From Roseiarcus sp963824475 (GTDB taxonomy: Bacteria; Pseudomonadota; Alphaproteobacteria; Rhizobiales; Beijerinckiaceae), in the NCBI GenBank assembly GCA_963824475.1, contig CAWGPR010000008.1:186001-250000 (forward strand): a stretch of DNA of 64,000 nt. Reading direction: 5' to 3'. Made by a program: the position numbers and the translations under genes. The notes beneath the pieces are model-generated. The model saw nothing but the letters and a program-made list of their open reading frames with translations, was not told the DNA's origin and searched no databases. Below are positions 45,791-53,576 of this stretch, piece by piece; positions within the stretch are counted from its first letter, which is position 1, and each line of letters begins with the position of its first letter.

Positions 45791-47382
45791 GCTACCTCAC
45801 GTCTCATCGGCAACTCCTGGCCTGAGGCGAGGTGGACCAGATCGGCCTCGGAGACGTTTGCCACACCGCACTCGGCGACCACGGTTCCTTGCCTGAGTAC
45901 AAGGATCCGGTCGCAGACCTGGATCAAATCGGTGAACTCGGAGGAGCTGAGTACGACCGCCGCGCTGCTTTGCGCCAGCTCTCTTATGATCTCGTAGATC
46001 GAAGCCTTGGCAGTCACATCGATCCCAGCCGTCGGATCGTTGAGAAGAAGCACGGCAGGTTTTCTCGCGAGCCAACGGGCGACGATGACCTTCTGCTGGT
46101 TTCCCCCGCTGAGGCGGTTGATCTCCTCATTGATGGAGGGAGTGGCGACTGCAAGTCGCGCGCATTCTTCGCGCGTGAAGTTCCGCACTCGCTCCGCGTC
46201 GACCAGACCGAACCTGCCGCGCCATTGATCCTGAAGGCCAGCAAACGCCACGTTCTCCCAGAGTCCACGGCCCGGGAAGATGCCCTGCCGCCTTCGATCC
46301 TTCGACACAAGGCATATGCCGACAGACATCGCGTCCATCGGAGCCCGCAGCTTAACTGTCCGGCCGCTTAGACGAACCTCGCCTCGGGATATGGGGCGGG
46401 CGCCAAAAATCGCCTCAAGCAGTTCGGTCCGGCCGCTTCCGAGCATGCCGGCCAACCCCAGGACCTCTCCGCGCCCGACCGAAAAAGATATTCCCCGAAG
46501 GAGGCCGCACTCCAAATCCGCGACCGCCAATGCATCGTCCGACGCGGCTCCGTTTTCTGGTCTCGACCGCTCTCGACGCGAAGCTCCTTCCCTCGAGACG
46601 CTGTGTCCAACCATCGCCTCCACGATCTCGCGTTCCGTGAGCTTCTCGGCAGGACGGTTGACGACCGTGCGGCCGTCTTTGAGCACTGTCACCGTGTCAG
46701 CGACCTCCAGGATCTCGCTCAGCCGATGAGAAACATAGAGGATCCCGATGCCACTCTTCTTCAGGGTCGCAATGAGACTGAAGAGGCGCTGACGCTCGGG
46801 CGCTGTCAGCGCCGTAGTCGGCTCGTCCAGAATCAAAAGATTGCAGCGGCGCGAGATGGCCCTGGCGATTTCGATCAGCTGGAGATCGCCAATACTGAGC
46901 CGTTCGCACAGCGCGTCAGGCGGCACGGTGAGTCCGATCGCCCCAAGCAATTCTGAAGCTTGCTGACGCAGGCCGCGTCGACGAAGAACAGTCGAAAACC
47001 ATATGGGCTCGCGGCCAAGCAGCAGGTTCTCGGCGACGGTAAGGTCCGGCAGGATTGACAGCTCCTGGTGGACCATCGAAATGCCGCGGGACAGCGCGTC
47101 GGCTGGATCTCGCAGGAGAATTCGCGCGCCGCCGACCAGGATCTCACCCTCATCCGGGCGAACGACGCCGGCCAGGATGCGCATCAGAGTGGACTTGCCG
47201 GCGCCATTGTGGCCCACCACCGCGTGCACCGAGCCCGGAGACACGACCAGGCTGACCTGATCCAGGGCTCTGGTGGCGCCAAACCGCTTCGACACGCTTC
47301 TCACTTCAACGACGGGCGAAGCTCGGGTCAGTCTCGCTCTCCTTCCGTCATCAAGCCGTCGACCCGGTCGGCGCGTGGTCAA
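45787..47382 (-). CDS. Ribose-type ABC transporter ATPase (two ATPase domains)
   Basis: A 531-residue RbsA-like ATPase. The first domain has Walker A GHNGAGKST, the signature LSIGDLQLIEIARAI and Walker B LLILDEPTTAL. The second has the degenerate loop GLAGMLGSGRTEL usual for this family, the signature LSGGNQQKVIVARWL and LLLNDPTAGIDVTAK. The start is uncertain: TTG at 47382 gives 20 extra residues before the domain (VVEVRSVSKRFG). It energises import of the compound bound by the Tat-exported binding protein upstream. Confidence 0.9.
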   Translation of the reverse strand: MTTRRPGRRLDDGRRARLTRASPVVEVRSVSKRFGATRALDQVSLVVSPGSVHAVVGHNGAGKSTLMRILAGVVRPDEGEILVGGARILLRDPADALSRGISMVHQELSILPDLTVAENLLLGREPIWFSTVLRRRGLRQQASELLGAIGLTVPPDALCERLSIGDLQLIEIARAISRRCNLLILDEPTTALTAPERQRLFSLIATLKKSGIGILYVSHRLSEILEVADTVTVLKDGRTVVNRPAEKLTEREIVEAMVGHSVSREGASRRERSRPENGAASDDALAVADLECGLLRGISFSVGRGEVLGLAGMLGSGRTELLEAIFGARPISRGEVRLSGRTVKLRAPMDAMSVGICLVSKDRRRQGIFPGRGLWENVAFAGLQDQWRGRFGLVDAERVRNFTREECARLAVATPSINEEINRLSGGNQQKVIVARWLARKPAVLLLNDPTAGIDVTAKASIYEIIRELAQSSAAVVLSSSEFTDLIQVCDRILVLRQGTVVAECGVANVSEADLVHLASGQELPMRREVA

Positions 47383-47496
47383 TGCGGGTGCGCGCGCCTT
47401 CGACGCGCGCTGTCGGCCGACTCGAGGTCGCTTCGAAGATACAGACTGACCTCATCTAGGTTCTCGGACGGCGGTGCTGACGTCTCTCAGCAAGGT

Positions 47497-48711
47497 CTAA
47501 CGCCACGGAAGCTTTTCTCCGTTCCACATCTTCGAATAGGCCTCGGCGACGTTGTCTGGAGTAGCGACCGTGCCGCTACTCTTGACGAGAAGCGGCACCT
47601 GTTTGCCCAGCAAAAGCTTGCCCATCACATTGGCAGAGGCAAAGCTCAGCGGGGCGATCGGCAAACTGACCGTGGCGTATGTCGGCCAACCGCCGCTCTG
47701 CAACGCCGTCGCCGTACCCTCGTCCAGATCGGACGCGACCACCCAAACATCGCGTCGATCGTGAGCTCGGACCGCCGCTTGGCAGCCAAGGTACTGATGG
47801 GCGAGCATGATGAAGAGATGGAGGTTCGGGTACCGCTGAAGGGCCTGATTGGCGGCGGCCTGCGCCGCGGCGGGCGTCGCGACGGGAATGTTGTCCTGAA
47901 CGACATTGATCTTGCAAACGCTTTCGTACTTCTTGATGCCGTTCTCGAAACCTAGGTGTCGGGCCCCGGTCCAAAACGAGGGCGACGCCTCGACCATCCA
48001 AACGGCATCGACGCTGGTGAAGCCCTTTGAACGCATCAGCTCGCAGATCGGTTTTGCAAGCGCCTCGAAGTTCGCGACGTCGTCGGATACGCAGCTCACG
48101 CTCGCCGGATAAAAGGCCGACGGCGGGCTGACGATGCCGACGGTGGCAATGTTGTGGTCGTGATACAGCCTCATGAACGCGTTGAAGAGCATCCAGTCGA
48201 AAGACATCTGGCCAGCTACTTTGAGATTTTGAGAGATCATGAGTTGGGTCGCTTCTTTTTCTCTCTGCGGCTGCCCCTGCTGATCGAAATTGACAATATC
48301 AGACGCAGCCCATGCGCTGGCCTTCTGTGTCCAGAATTTTTTCCATCCTTCGACCGCGTACACGGTGAGGTCGTACCATGAAAAGCCGACACGCGGCTTC
48401 ATCGCTTTGAGCTGGCTGATTTCTTCATCCGTCAAAACAACTGACGGGTCGGAGTCACTCACCGCGTTGTTGGTCAATTGATCCAGCCACCATTTCAGCG
48501 CCGCGTCGGGGCTGTCAGCGATGGCGTTCTTGCCCCACTTCCAGGGGTAAGGGTCCCAAGGCGCGTCTGCCGCCATCGAGGTTGTCGAAGAAAGAGCCTC
48601 CCACATCGGCAAGCAGGACATTCCAGCAAGCATGGACTTCGCGAGGAAGTCGCGACGATTTACGACCCTTGCCGGAAACTGCCGCCAGATCGAATTCCAA
48701 TCGTTGTTCAT
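47497..48711 (-). CDS. Sugar-type ABC transporter substrate-binding protein with Tat signal
   Basis: A 404-residue periplasmic binding protein. The ATG at 48711 follows GGGAGGAGACGAAAG. A twin-arginine signal (NRRDFLAKSMLAG near residues 18-30) indicates export in folded form, which is unusual for ribose-type binding proteins. The mature part has the type-I fold of Peripla_BP_4 (LMISQNLKVAGQMSFDWMLF, VDAVWMVEASPSFWTG, DVWVVASDLDEGTATALQSG). It heads the reverse-strand operon. No ligand can be assigned. Confidence 0.85.
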   Translation of the reverse strand: MNNDWNSIWRQFPARVVNRRDFLAKSMLAGMSCLPMWEALSSTTSMAADAPWDPYPWKWGKNAIADSPDAALKWWLDQLTNNAVSDSDPSVVLTDEEISQLKAMKPRVGFSWYDLTVYAVEGWKKFWTQKASAWAASDIVNFDQQGQPQREKEATQLMISQNLKVAGQMSFDWMLFNAFMRLYHDHNIATVGIVSPPSAFYPASVSCVSDDVANFEALAKPICELMRSKGFTSVDAVWMVEASPSFWTGARHLGFENGIKKYESVCKINVVQDNIPVATPAAAQAAANQALQRYPNLHLFIMLAHQYLGCQAAVRAHDRRDVWVVASDLDEGTATALQSGGWPTYATVSLPIAPLSFASANVMGKLLLGKQVPLLVKSSGTVATPDNVAEAYSKMWNGEKLPWR

Positions 48712-49633
48712 CTTTCGTCTCCTCCCAAATCGAAAGCTCCGTCTCCGATGATCGGAGCTCTCTTTGCATTCGTTCATTCGCACTGCCGTTAGGCGACAGC
48801 TTCTTTGATAGCGGTCAGCATGGCCTTCTCGCGTTCGGAGATTGGACAGCGGTTCCCAAGCCCGCGGCACGCGGGCGGCCTCCATCTCCAACGACCGGTT
48901 TGAGTGAGGTTCAGCTCGGAGCGATTGGAGGGATACCAGCCTACGGTGACAATGCCTTCGATACGGGCTCGATTATCTGCATCCTCCCCATTTTATTCTT
49001 GCATCACTCTTTATTTGGCGGGTATGTTTGCGCTCACATTTCGGCGATGTCAAGGCCCTTTCGCGGCATCGCGCGACCTCTGCTGCCTCACGAGGCCGGC
49101 GAACGCATGTGTGCGATCCCACCCGGTGCAGAAACAGCAAATCTTCGAAGGCTGTGTGTGAGGCAGTGGTTGTGCTCGCGCGCTTGCGCGACGTGCAATA
49201 CGAGACAGGCGGGCCGATCACGTTTCTGGTCTTAGGGGAATATCACGCGGCGCGCACTGCGTTCATCGTGGCGATCCTCGCTTTTTTACTGGCATAGTTC
49301 GATCGCTGGGCCTCCTCGGACATTTGATCCATCGGCTGCCGTCGGAAAGCAGTTGGGCATGCATTCGCAGGCAATCAAGTCGGTGGATTGGGAGGCTCCT
49401 GCAACCCGGGAACGAGCTGCGGAGCACCGTGAGAAGCGACTGAATACGAGCGCCGCGTCGAAATATGAACGCGCCGGCGGCGCGCTTCGGAATCGCCAGT
49501 GATTGCGCGCACAGCCTCGGTCTAAGGCGGGCTTGTGATTTCTCGCTTTGAGGTCGCGCTATTAGTTACATCCAGTTTCATTATTCGCTTTTGCTGCGGA
49601 GCAGCGGAATTATGCTGCACCGCGGCAACTCTA
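48712..49633. other. Long intergenic region between divergent operons (left part)
   Basis: About 920 bp between the binding-protein gene and an IS5 copy. Apart from the operator palindrome at 49023-49040 and an AT-rich patch at 48990-49020, I see no gene. Before the IS5 insertion this would have been the left side of one regulatory region shared with the nitrilase operon. Confidence 0.5.
49023..49040. promoter_or_regulatory. Candidate LacI-type operator, copy 1
   Basis: TATGTTTGCGCTCACATT reads in inverse AATGTGAGCGCAAACATA, matching the second copy at 50516-50533 in 17 of 18 bases. The core is palindromic around GCGC (TATGT-nn-GCGC-nn-ACAT), as in LacI-family operators with a central CG. 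It lies about 310 bp upstream of the binding-protein start on the reverse strand. Confidence 0.6.
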
Positions 49634-50495
49634 GAGGCTGTTAGGAACCCGCGGCGAGTTTAGCGACGTTTTTGAGCATGATGCAGACGAAGGCGATGAG
49701 ATGGAGGTCTGCCAGGGTTTGAGCACAGCGTTCGTAGTCTTTGACGAGTCTTCGGAAGCGGGTGGCCCACGCGAAGGATCGTTCGACGACCCATCGTCTG
49801 GGCAGCAACACGAAACCGCGCTTGGCCTCCGGCAGTTTGATGACCTCGAGGGCAATGCCGCGTTCAGCGGCAGCGGCCGCTGGTTTCTCCCCGGTATAGC
49901 CCTGATCGACGAAAGCGATCTTCACGTTCTCTCCGGTCTCCGCTTGAACGGCCTTGGCGATACGGCCGACTTCGGCGCGATCATCCGCGTTGGCGGGCGT
50001 GACATGCAGAGCCAGAAGATGGCCAAGCGTGTCGACGGCCAAGTGGAGCTTCGATCCCTTCTTGCGTTTGGCGCCGTCATAAGCGGCGCGAGCGCCGCTC
50101 TCAGGGGTCGAGCGCAAGGTCCGGCTGTCGATGATGACGGCGGTTGGCTGCGCGCCTCGGCCCGCTGCAAGACGCAAGATGACGCGCAAGTCCTCAGCCA
50201 GAGTCTCGAAGCATCCCGCTTTCAGCCATCGCTGCGCCTGCTGGTAGACGATCTCCCATGGCGGCAGGTCATTCGGCATCCAGCGCCATGGGGCGCCCGT
50301 CTTCACGATATAGCGCATGCCGTTGAACACCTCGCGCAACGCGTGCGTGCGCTGCGCACTCTCCTCCGGCAAAAGCGTCAAATAAGGCGCGACAAGCGCC
50401 CATTCGCAATCGGAAACATCAGAGGGATAAGGCTTGCGGGACATCGACATCCCGCAACCCTCAGAATTTACAGTTAATCAGTTCCTAACAGCCTC
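49634..50495 (-). mobile_element. IS5-family element, intact
   Basis: Perfect 15-bp inverted repeats GAGGCTGTTAGGAAC (49634-49648) and GTTCCTAACAGCCTC (50481-50495), with TA on both sides. At 862 bp it has the usual size of IS1031-group elements. It sits inside the regulatory region between the two divergent transporter operons. Confidence 0.9.
49641..50450 (-). CDS. IS5-family transposase
   Basis: A 269-residue uninterrupted DDE transposase: YPSDVSDCEWALVAPYLTLL and GMRYIVKTGAPWRWMPNDLP (DUF4096 domain), VIIDSRTLRSTPESG, AYDGAKRKKGSKLHLAVDTL, the catalytic AFVDQGYTGEKP and WVVERSFAWATRFRRLVKDY. All core motifs are present, so it should be active. It differs from the IS5-type copies at 35-38 kb. 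Confidence 0.93.
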   Translation of the reverse strand: MSMSRKPYPSDVSDCEWALVAPYLTLLPEESAQRTHALREVFNGMRYIVKTGAPWRWMPNDLPPWEIVYQQAQRWLKAGCFETLAEDLRVILRLAAGRGAQPTAVIIDSRTLRSTPESGARAAYDGAKRKKGSKLHLAVDTLGHLLALHVTPANADDRAEVGRIAKAVQAETGENVKIAFVDQGYTGEKPAAAAAERGIALEVIKLPEAKRGFVLLPRRWVVERSFAWATRFRRLVKDYERCAQTLADLHLIAFVCIMLKNVAKLAAGS

Positions 50496-50501
50496 TAGGG
50501 C

Positions 50502-50533
50502 TTGACTTTACCAGCTATGTGAGCGCAAACATA
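50502..50533 (+). promoter_or_regulatory. Candidate promoter and LacI-type operator, copy 2
   Basis: TTGACT (50502-50507) is a good -35 box. The palindrome TATGTGAGCGCAAACATA (50516-50533) overlies the expected spacer and -10 region, the usual placement for repression. No clear -10 hexamer stands out. It lies 46 bp before the GTG of the nitrilase-family gene and 6 bp right of the IS5 end. Confidence 0.55.
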
Positions 50534-50578
50534 CGAGCGTCTGCAAGAACTACACGGAAACGAACAAGGAGAAAGCAG

Positions 50579-51664
50579 GTGATTGAGCCCTACGCTGTCG
50601 TAGCGCTTTCGCCGCGCACGTTTCAGATGAAGCGGCGTGGAGACGCTCTCGAGAATACGAAACGAATTTGTCGTTTCATGGACACTGCCGCGATGGTCGG
50701 AGCGTGGGAGGGTTTCCCTGCGCGCCTAGTGGTGATTCCCGAGATGGCCATCCAGGGCATGGTTGCGAACACTCCCGGCAATCGCGCGAAGGAAAAAGAA
50801 TTCGCGATGACAATTCCGGGTCCGGAGACCGACGAACTTTGCCGGAAGGCCAAGCAGATTGACGCCTACATCGCCGCCGAACTTTACATGGTGAAGGACG
50901 ACGATTTCCCCGATCGTTATTTCAACGTCGGATTCATCGTCAGCCCGAAGGGCGAAATCATCTACAAACGCTACAAGGCGACGAGCGACGCCTACGAGGG
51001 CGGTATGCTCGGCAATTCGAACCCGCACGACGTCTGGGACGAGTGGATCAAGAAAAAGGGGAACGGCAATGTGATGGAGGCGATCTATCCGGTCGCCAGG
51101 ACCGAGATCGGAAACATCGGCATCTGCATCTGCCACGAAGGCGTCTATCCAGAAATTGTTCGTGGCCTGGCCATGAATGGAGCGGAGATTATCATCCGGC
51201 CAACGCTGATCGAGCCAGCCGTCATGTCAGGCATGTGGGAGCTGCAGAACCGCGCCCACGCCATGTTCAATCAGGTTTATGTCGTTGCGCCAAACCTCGG
51301 ACCCGACATCCAGGAGGACGGGGGTGTCGTCGACTTGTTCGGCGGTCAATCGATGATCGTGAACCATAAAGGCCACATCGTCGCTCAACAGAAGGGTTGG
51401 ACCTCAGGTGACAGCTTCGTCACCACCGTCATCGATATCGAACATCTCCGACGCATTCGCATGGCGAATGGGCTCAACAACCAGTTCAAGGACCTTCGCA
51501 CCGAGCAATATGCGGCGATCTACGAGAAGCCGATCTACGAGAAGAACCAATATCTCAAGGCCCCGCCCGCCGAGGGCTGGCTCAAGCGCGAGGAAGTCAA
51601 CCGGAAGAAGAATATCGACCGCCTCGTCGAGCGCGGTGTGTTCACGCTTCCCTCGGCTCGTTGA
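50579..51664 (+). CDS. Nitrilase-superfamily carbon-nitrogen hydrolase
   Basis: A 361-residue hydrolase with the complete catalytic Glu-Lys-Cys triad: E in LVVIPEMAIQG, K in IIYKRYKATSD and C in GICICHEGVYPEIVRG. Other family landmarks are NVGFIVSPKGE and GGQSMIVNHKGHIV. The GTG at 50579 is chosen because AAGGAGAAAGCAG precedes it; the frame extends 20 codons upstream without such a site. The size and C-terminal extension recall aliphatic amidases, but the substrate is open. It is the first gene of the forward operon, so cleaving an amide or nitrile of the imported compound is a reasonable guess. Confidence 0.9.
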   Translation: MIEPYAVVALSPRTFQMKRRGDALENTKRICRFMDTAAMVGAWEGFPARLVVIPEMAIQGMVANTPGNRAKEKEFAMTIPGPETDELCRKAKQIDAYIAAELYMVKDDDFPDRYFNVGFIVSPKGEIIYKRYKATSDAYEGGMLGNSNPHDVWDEWIKKKGNGNVMEAIYPVARTEIGNIGICICHEGVYPEIVRGLAMNGAEIIIRPTLIEPAVMSGMWELQNRAHAMFNQVYVVAPNLGPDIQEDGGVVDLFGGQSMIVNHKGHIVAQQKGWTSGDSFVTTVIDIEHLRRIRMANGLNNQFKDLRTEQYAAIYEKPIYEKNQYLKAPPAEGWLKREEVNRKKNIDRLVERGVFTLPSAR

Positions 51665-51759
51665 AGGAAAGCGTGCCCGGCCTGTACGGGTGGCCAGACA
51701 AATCACAAGCCGAACCCGGTCTGCAGGACCAGGGAGGCAAAACATGCGGAGGAAATGGA

Positions 51760-52827
51760 ATGAGCGATACTGCGTCCCGGCGGCGGCCGCGATTCTTGCG
51801 AACCACCGTGTTGAGTTTGGGTGCGCTTGTCGCGCTCGCCAGCGCGCCGATGACGGCGCAAGCCGATGACAAGTCGACGGGCAAGGGCCTAGTGATCGGT
51901 TGGAGCCAGCGCGGTATTAGCGGCAGCGACTGGTGGAAAACGATGGTGGCCGGCGGCCAGCATGAGGCGGATAAAATCGGCGCGAAACTTATCGTGCTCG
52001 ACGCGAACGGCGACACGACCCGCCAGAACGAAGACGTTCAAACGCTTATCACCAAGGGCGTCGACGTCGTCATCATCAACGCCAACGATCCGATCGGTGT
52101 TTCCGCGTCGGTGCGGGCCCTCAAGAAAGCGGGGATCCCGCTTGTTGCGGTCAATTCCAATCTCGATCCCAAACTCGTGCCGGATATCTATTGCTATGTG
52201 GCGGAGGATCAATTCGCGACCGGCGGAAAAGCGGGAAAGGTGATTGCCGAAAAGGCGCTGGAGATATGGGGGGATTCCGGCGCGATTAAGCTCGCGAGCA
52301 TCGGCGGCTTCCCCGGCGACGTGATCAGCGACCTTCGGTTCAATGGCTTCATGGATGGGTACAATAAGGTGATGAAGGATCACCCCAAGGTGAAGACCAC
52401 CATCGTCCCGATGAAATTCGGCGAGTGGAAGCCGGACAAGGCGCTTGGACCCATCCGCGACATGGCCACCGCCAATCCCGATCTCAAGATCATGTACAGC
52501 ATGAGCGACGTGATGCAGGGCGGGATCATCCAGGGTCTCAAGGAGGCCGGTCTCTGGAACAAGGGCATCCTGATGGGCAGCTATGATGGCGGAATGAACG
52601 CTATCAAGGAAATGCTCGACAATCCGAAGGGGCCGCTGCAGGCCGATGCGTCGAACCAACCTTGGGATCAGGCGGTCCTGGCGGTGAAGATGGCGCTCGC
52701 GGGTTACAACAAGGACGCAAACGCCTGTCCCTCGAAAACAAACTATGTGCAGACGGTTGTCGCGACCCCCGACACCGCCAAGCAGTATTACAAGGACGGC
52801 GAGACTTACGTCCGATCCGGTGACTAG
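51760..52827 (+). CDS. Ribose-type ABC transporter substrate-binding protein
   Basis: A 355-residue periplasmic binding protein. A Sec signal peptide (residues about 12-36, VLSLGALVALASAPMTAQA) precedes a type-I fold: GLVIGWSQRGISGSDWWKTM, VVIINANDPIGVSASVRAL, GIPLVAVNSNLDP, and LMGSYDGGMNAIKEM. The start ATG 51760 has GGAGGAAATGGA upstream. It serves the ATPase and permease encoded further along the operon. It is only distantly similar to the Tat-type binding protein of the opposite operon, so the two systems probably take up related but different ligands. Confidence 0.9.
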   Translation: MSDTASRRRPRFLRTTVLSLGALVALASAPMTAQADDKSTGKGLVIGWSQRGISGSDWWKTMVAGGQHEADKIGAKLIVLDANGDTTRQNEDVQTLITKGVDVVIINANDPIGVSASVRALKKAGIPLVAVNSNLDPKLVPDIYCYVAEDQFATGGKAGKVIAEKALEIWGDSGAIKLASIGGFPGDVISDLRFNGFMDGYNKVMKDHPKVKTTIVPMKFGEWKPDKALGPIRDMATANPDLKIMYSMSDVMQGGIIQGLKEAGLWNKGILMGSYDGGMNAIKEMLDNPKGPLQADASNQPWDQAVLAVKMALAGYNKDANACPSKTNYVQTVVATPDTAKQYYKDGETYVRSGD

Positions 52828-52917
52828 CCGCTTCGCTGGTCCGGGCTCGATGAAGAGCGCGGACCGGCTGTTTACGCCAGAGGCCGCTTGCAACCATCGG
52901 TCGATATGGAGGAAGCG

Positions 52918-53576
52918 ATGAAACGCCGCGACGCAGAGGGCCATTCGGTCGCCCTCATCTTTTTCAACGACTTCGAGGCGCGCACTGTCGAAGCGATCGC
53001 GGAGCGGATCATTCCTGGCGGAGACGGCGACGTCGGCGCGACGGACGCCGGCGTCGTATACTACATCGATCGCGCCGTTGCCGGCTTCAGCATCTCCTGC
53101 AGAAGGTGTACCGCCTCGGCCTGAGAGAGCTCGAAGCGTTCTGCCGGCGGAAGTCCGGCAAGTCGTTTGTCGAATTGAGCGGCGAAGGGCAAGACGACGT
53201 CGTCCGCCGGTTCCTTGGCCCAGAGAGCGGCGAAGCGGCCGCGGCCCACAAATCCATGGGCGAGGACGACTATGATTTCGGCTCGGGACTCGGAGAAACC
53301 AGGGCTCTGGACAAGAGCCTGCTCGAGCGCCTGTTGGTCGTGGTGCGTGAGCACGCGATCGAGGGGTTCTTCTGCGATCCGGTCTATGGCGGCAATCGAA
53401 ACGCGGTAGGCTGGCGGCTGGTCGGCTTCCCGGGCGTCCATTGGGGCTATACCGCCGAACAGATGAAGGAGGGTTACGACGGCAGGCAATTGCCGATCCG
53501 GACCCTGGATGACTTGCGGCGGGAGCTGAAGTCGCTGCCAGACAATGCCGTCTTCGCCAGCAACGGCCGGGTGTGA
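52918..53576 (+). pseudogene. Gluconate 2-dehydrogenase subunit 3-like protein, frameshifted
   Basis: The small subunit that accompanies membrane-type GMC dehydrogenases. From ATG 52918 (after GGAGGA) the first frame reads FFNDFEARTVEAIAERIIPG and AGVVYYIDRAVAGF. The homology then continues one frame away from QHLLQKVYRLGLRELEAF through FFCDPVYGGNRNAVGWRLVGFPG to the stop at 53576. One base is missing near 53088. Restored length is about 219 residues. Unlike many relatives it shows no Tat signal. Its stop overlaps the GTG of the large subunit. Confidence 0.85.
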
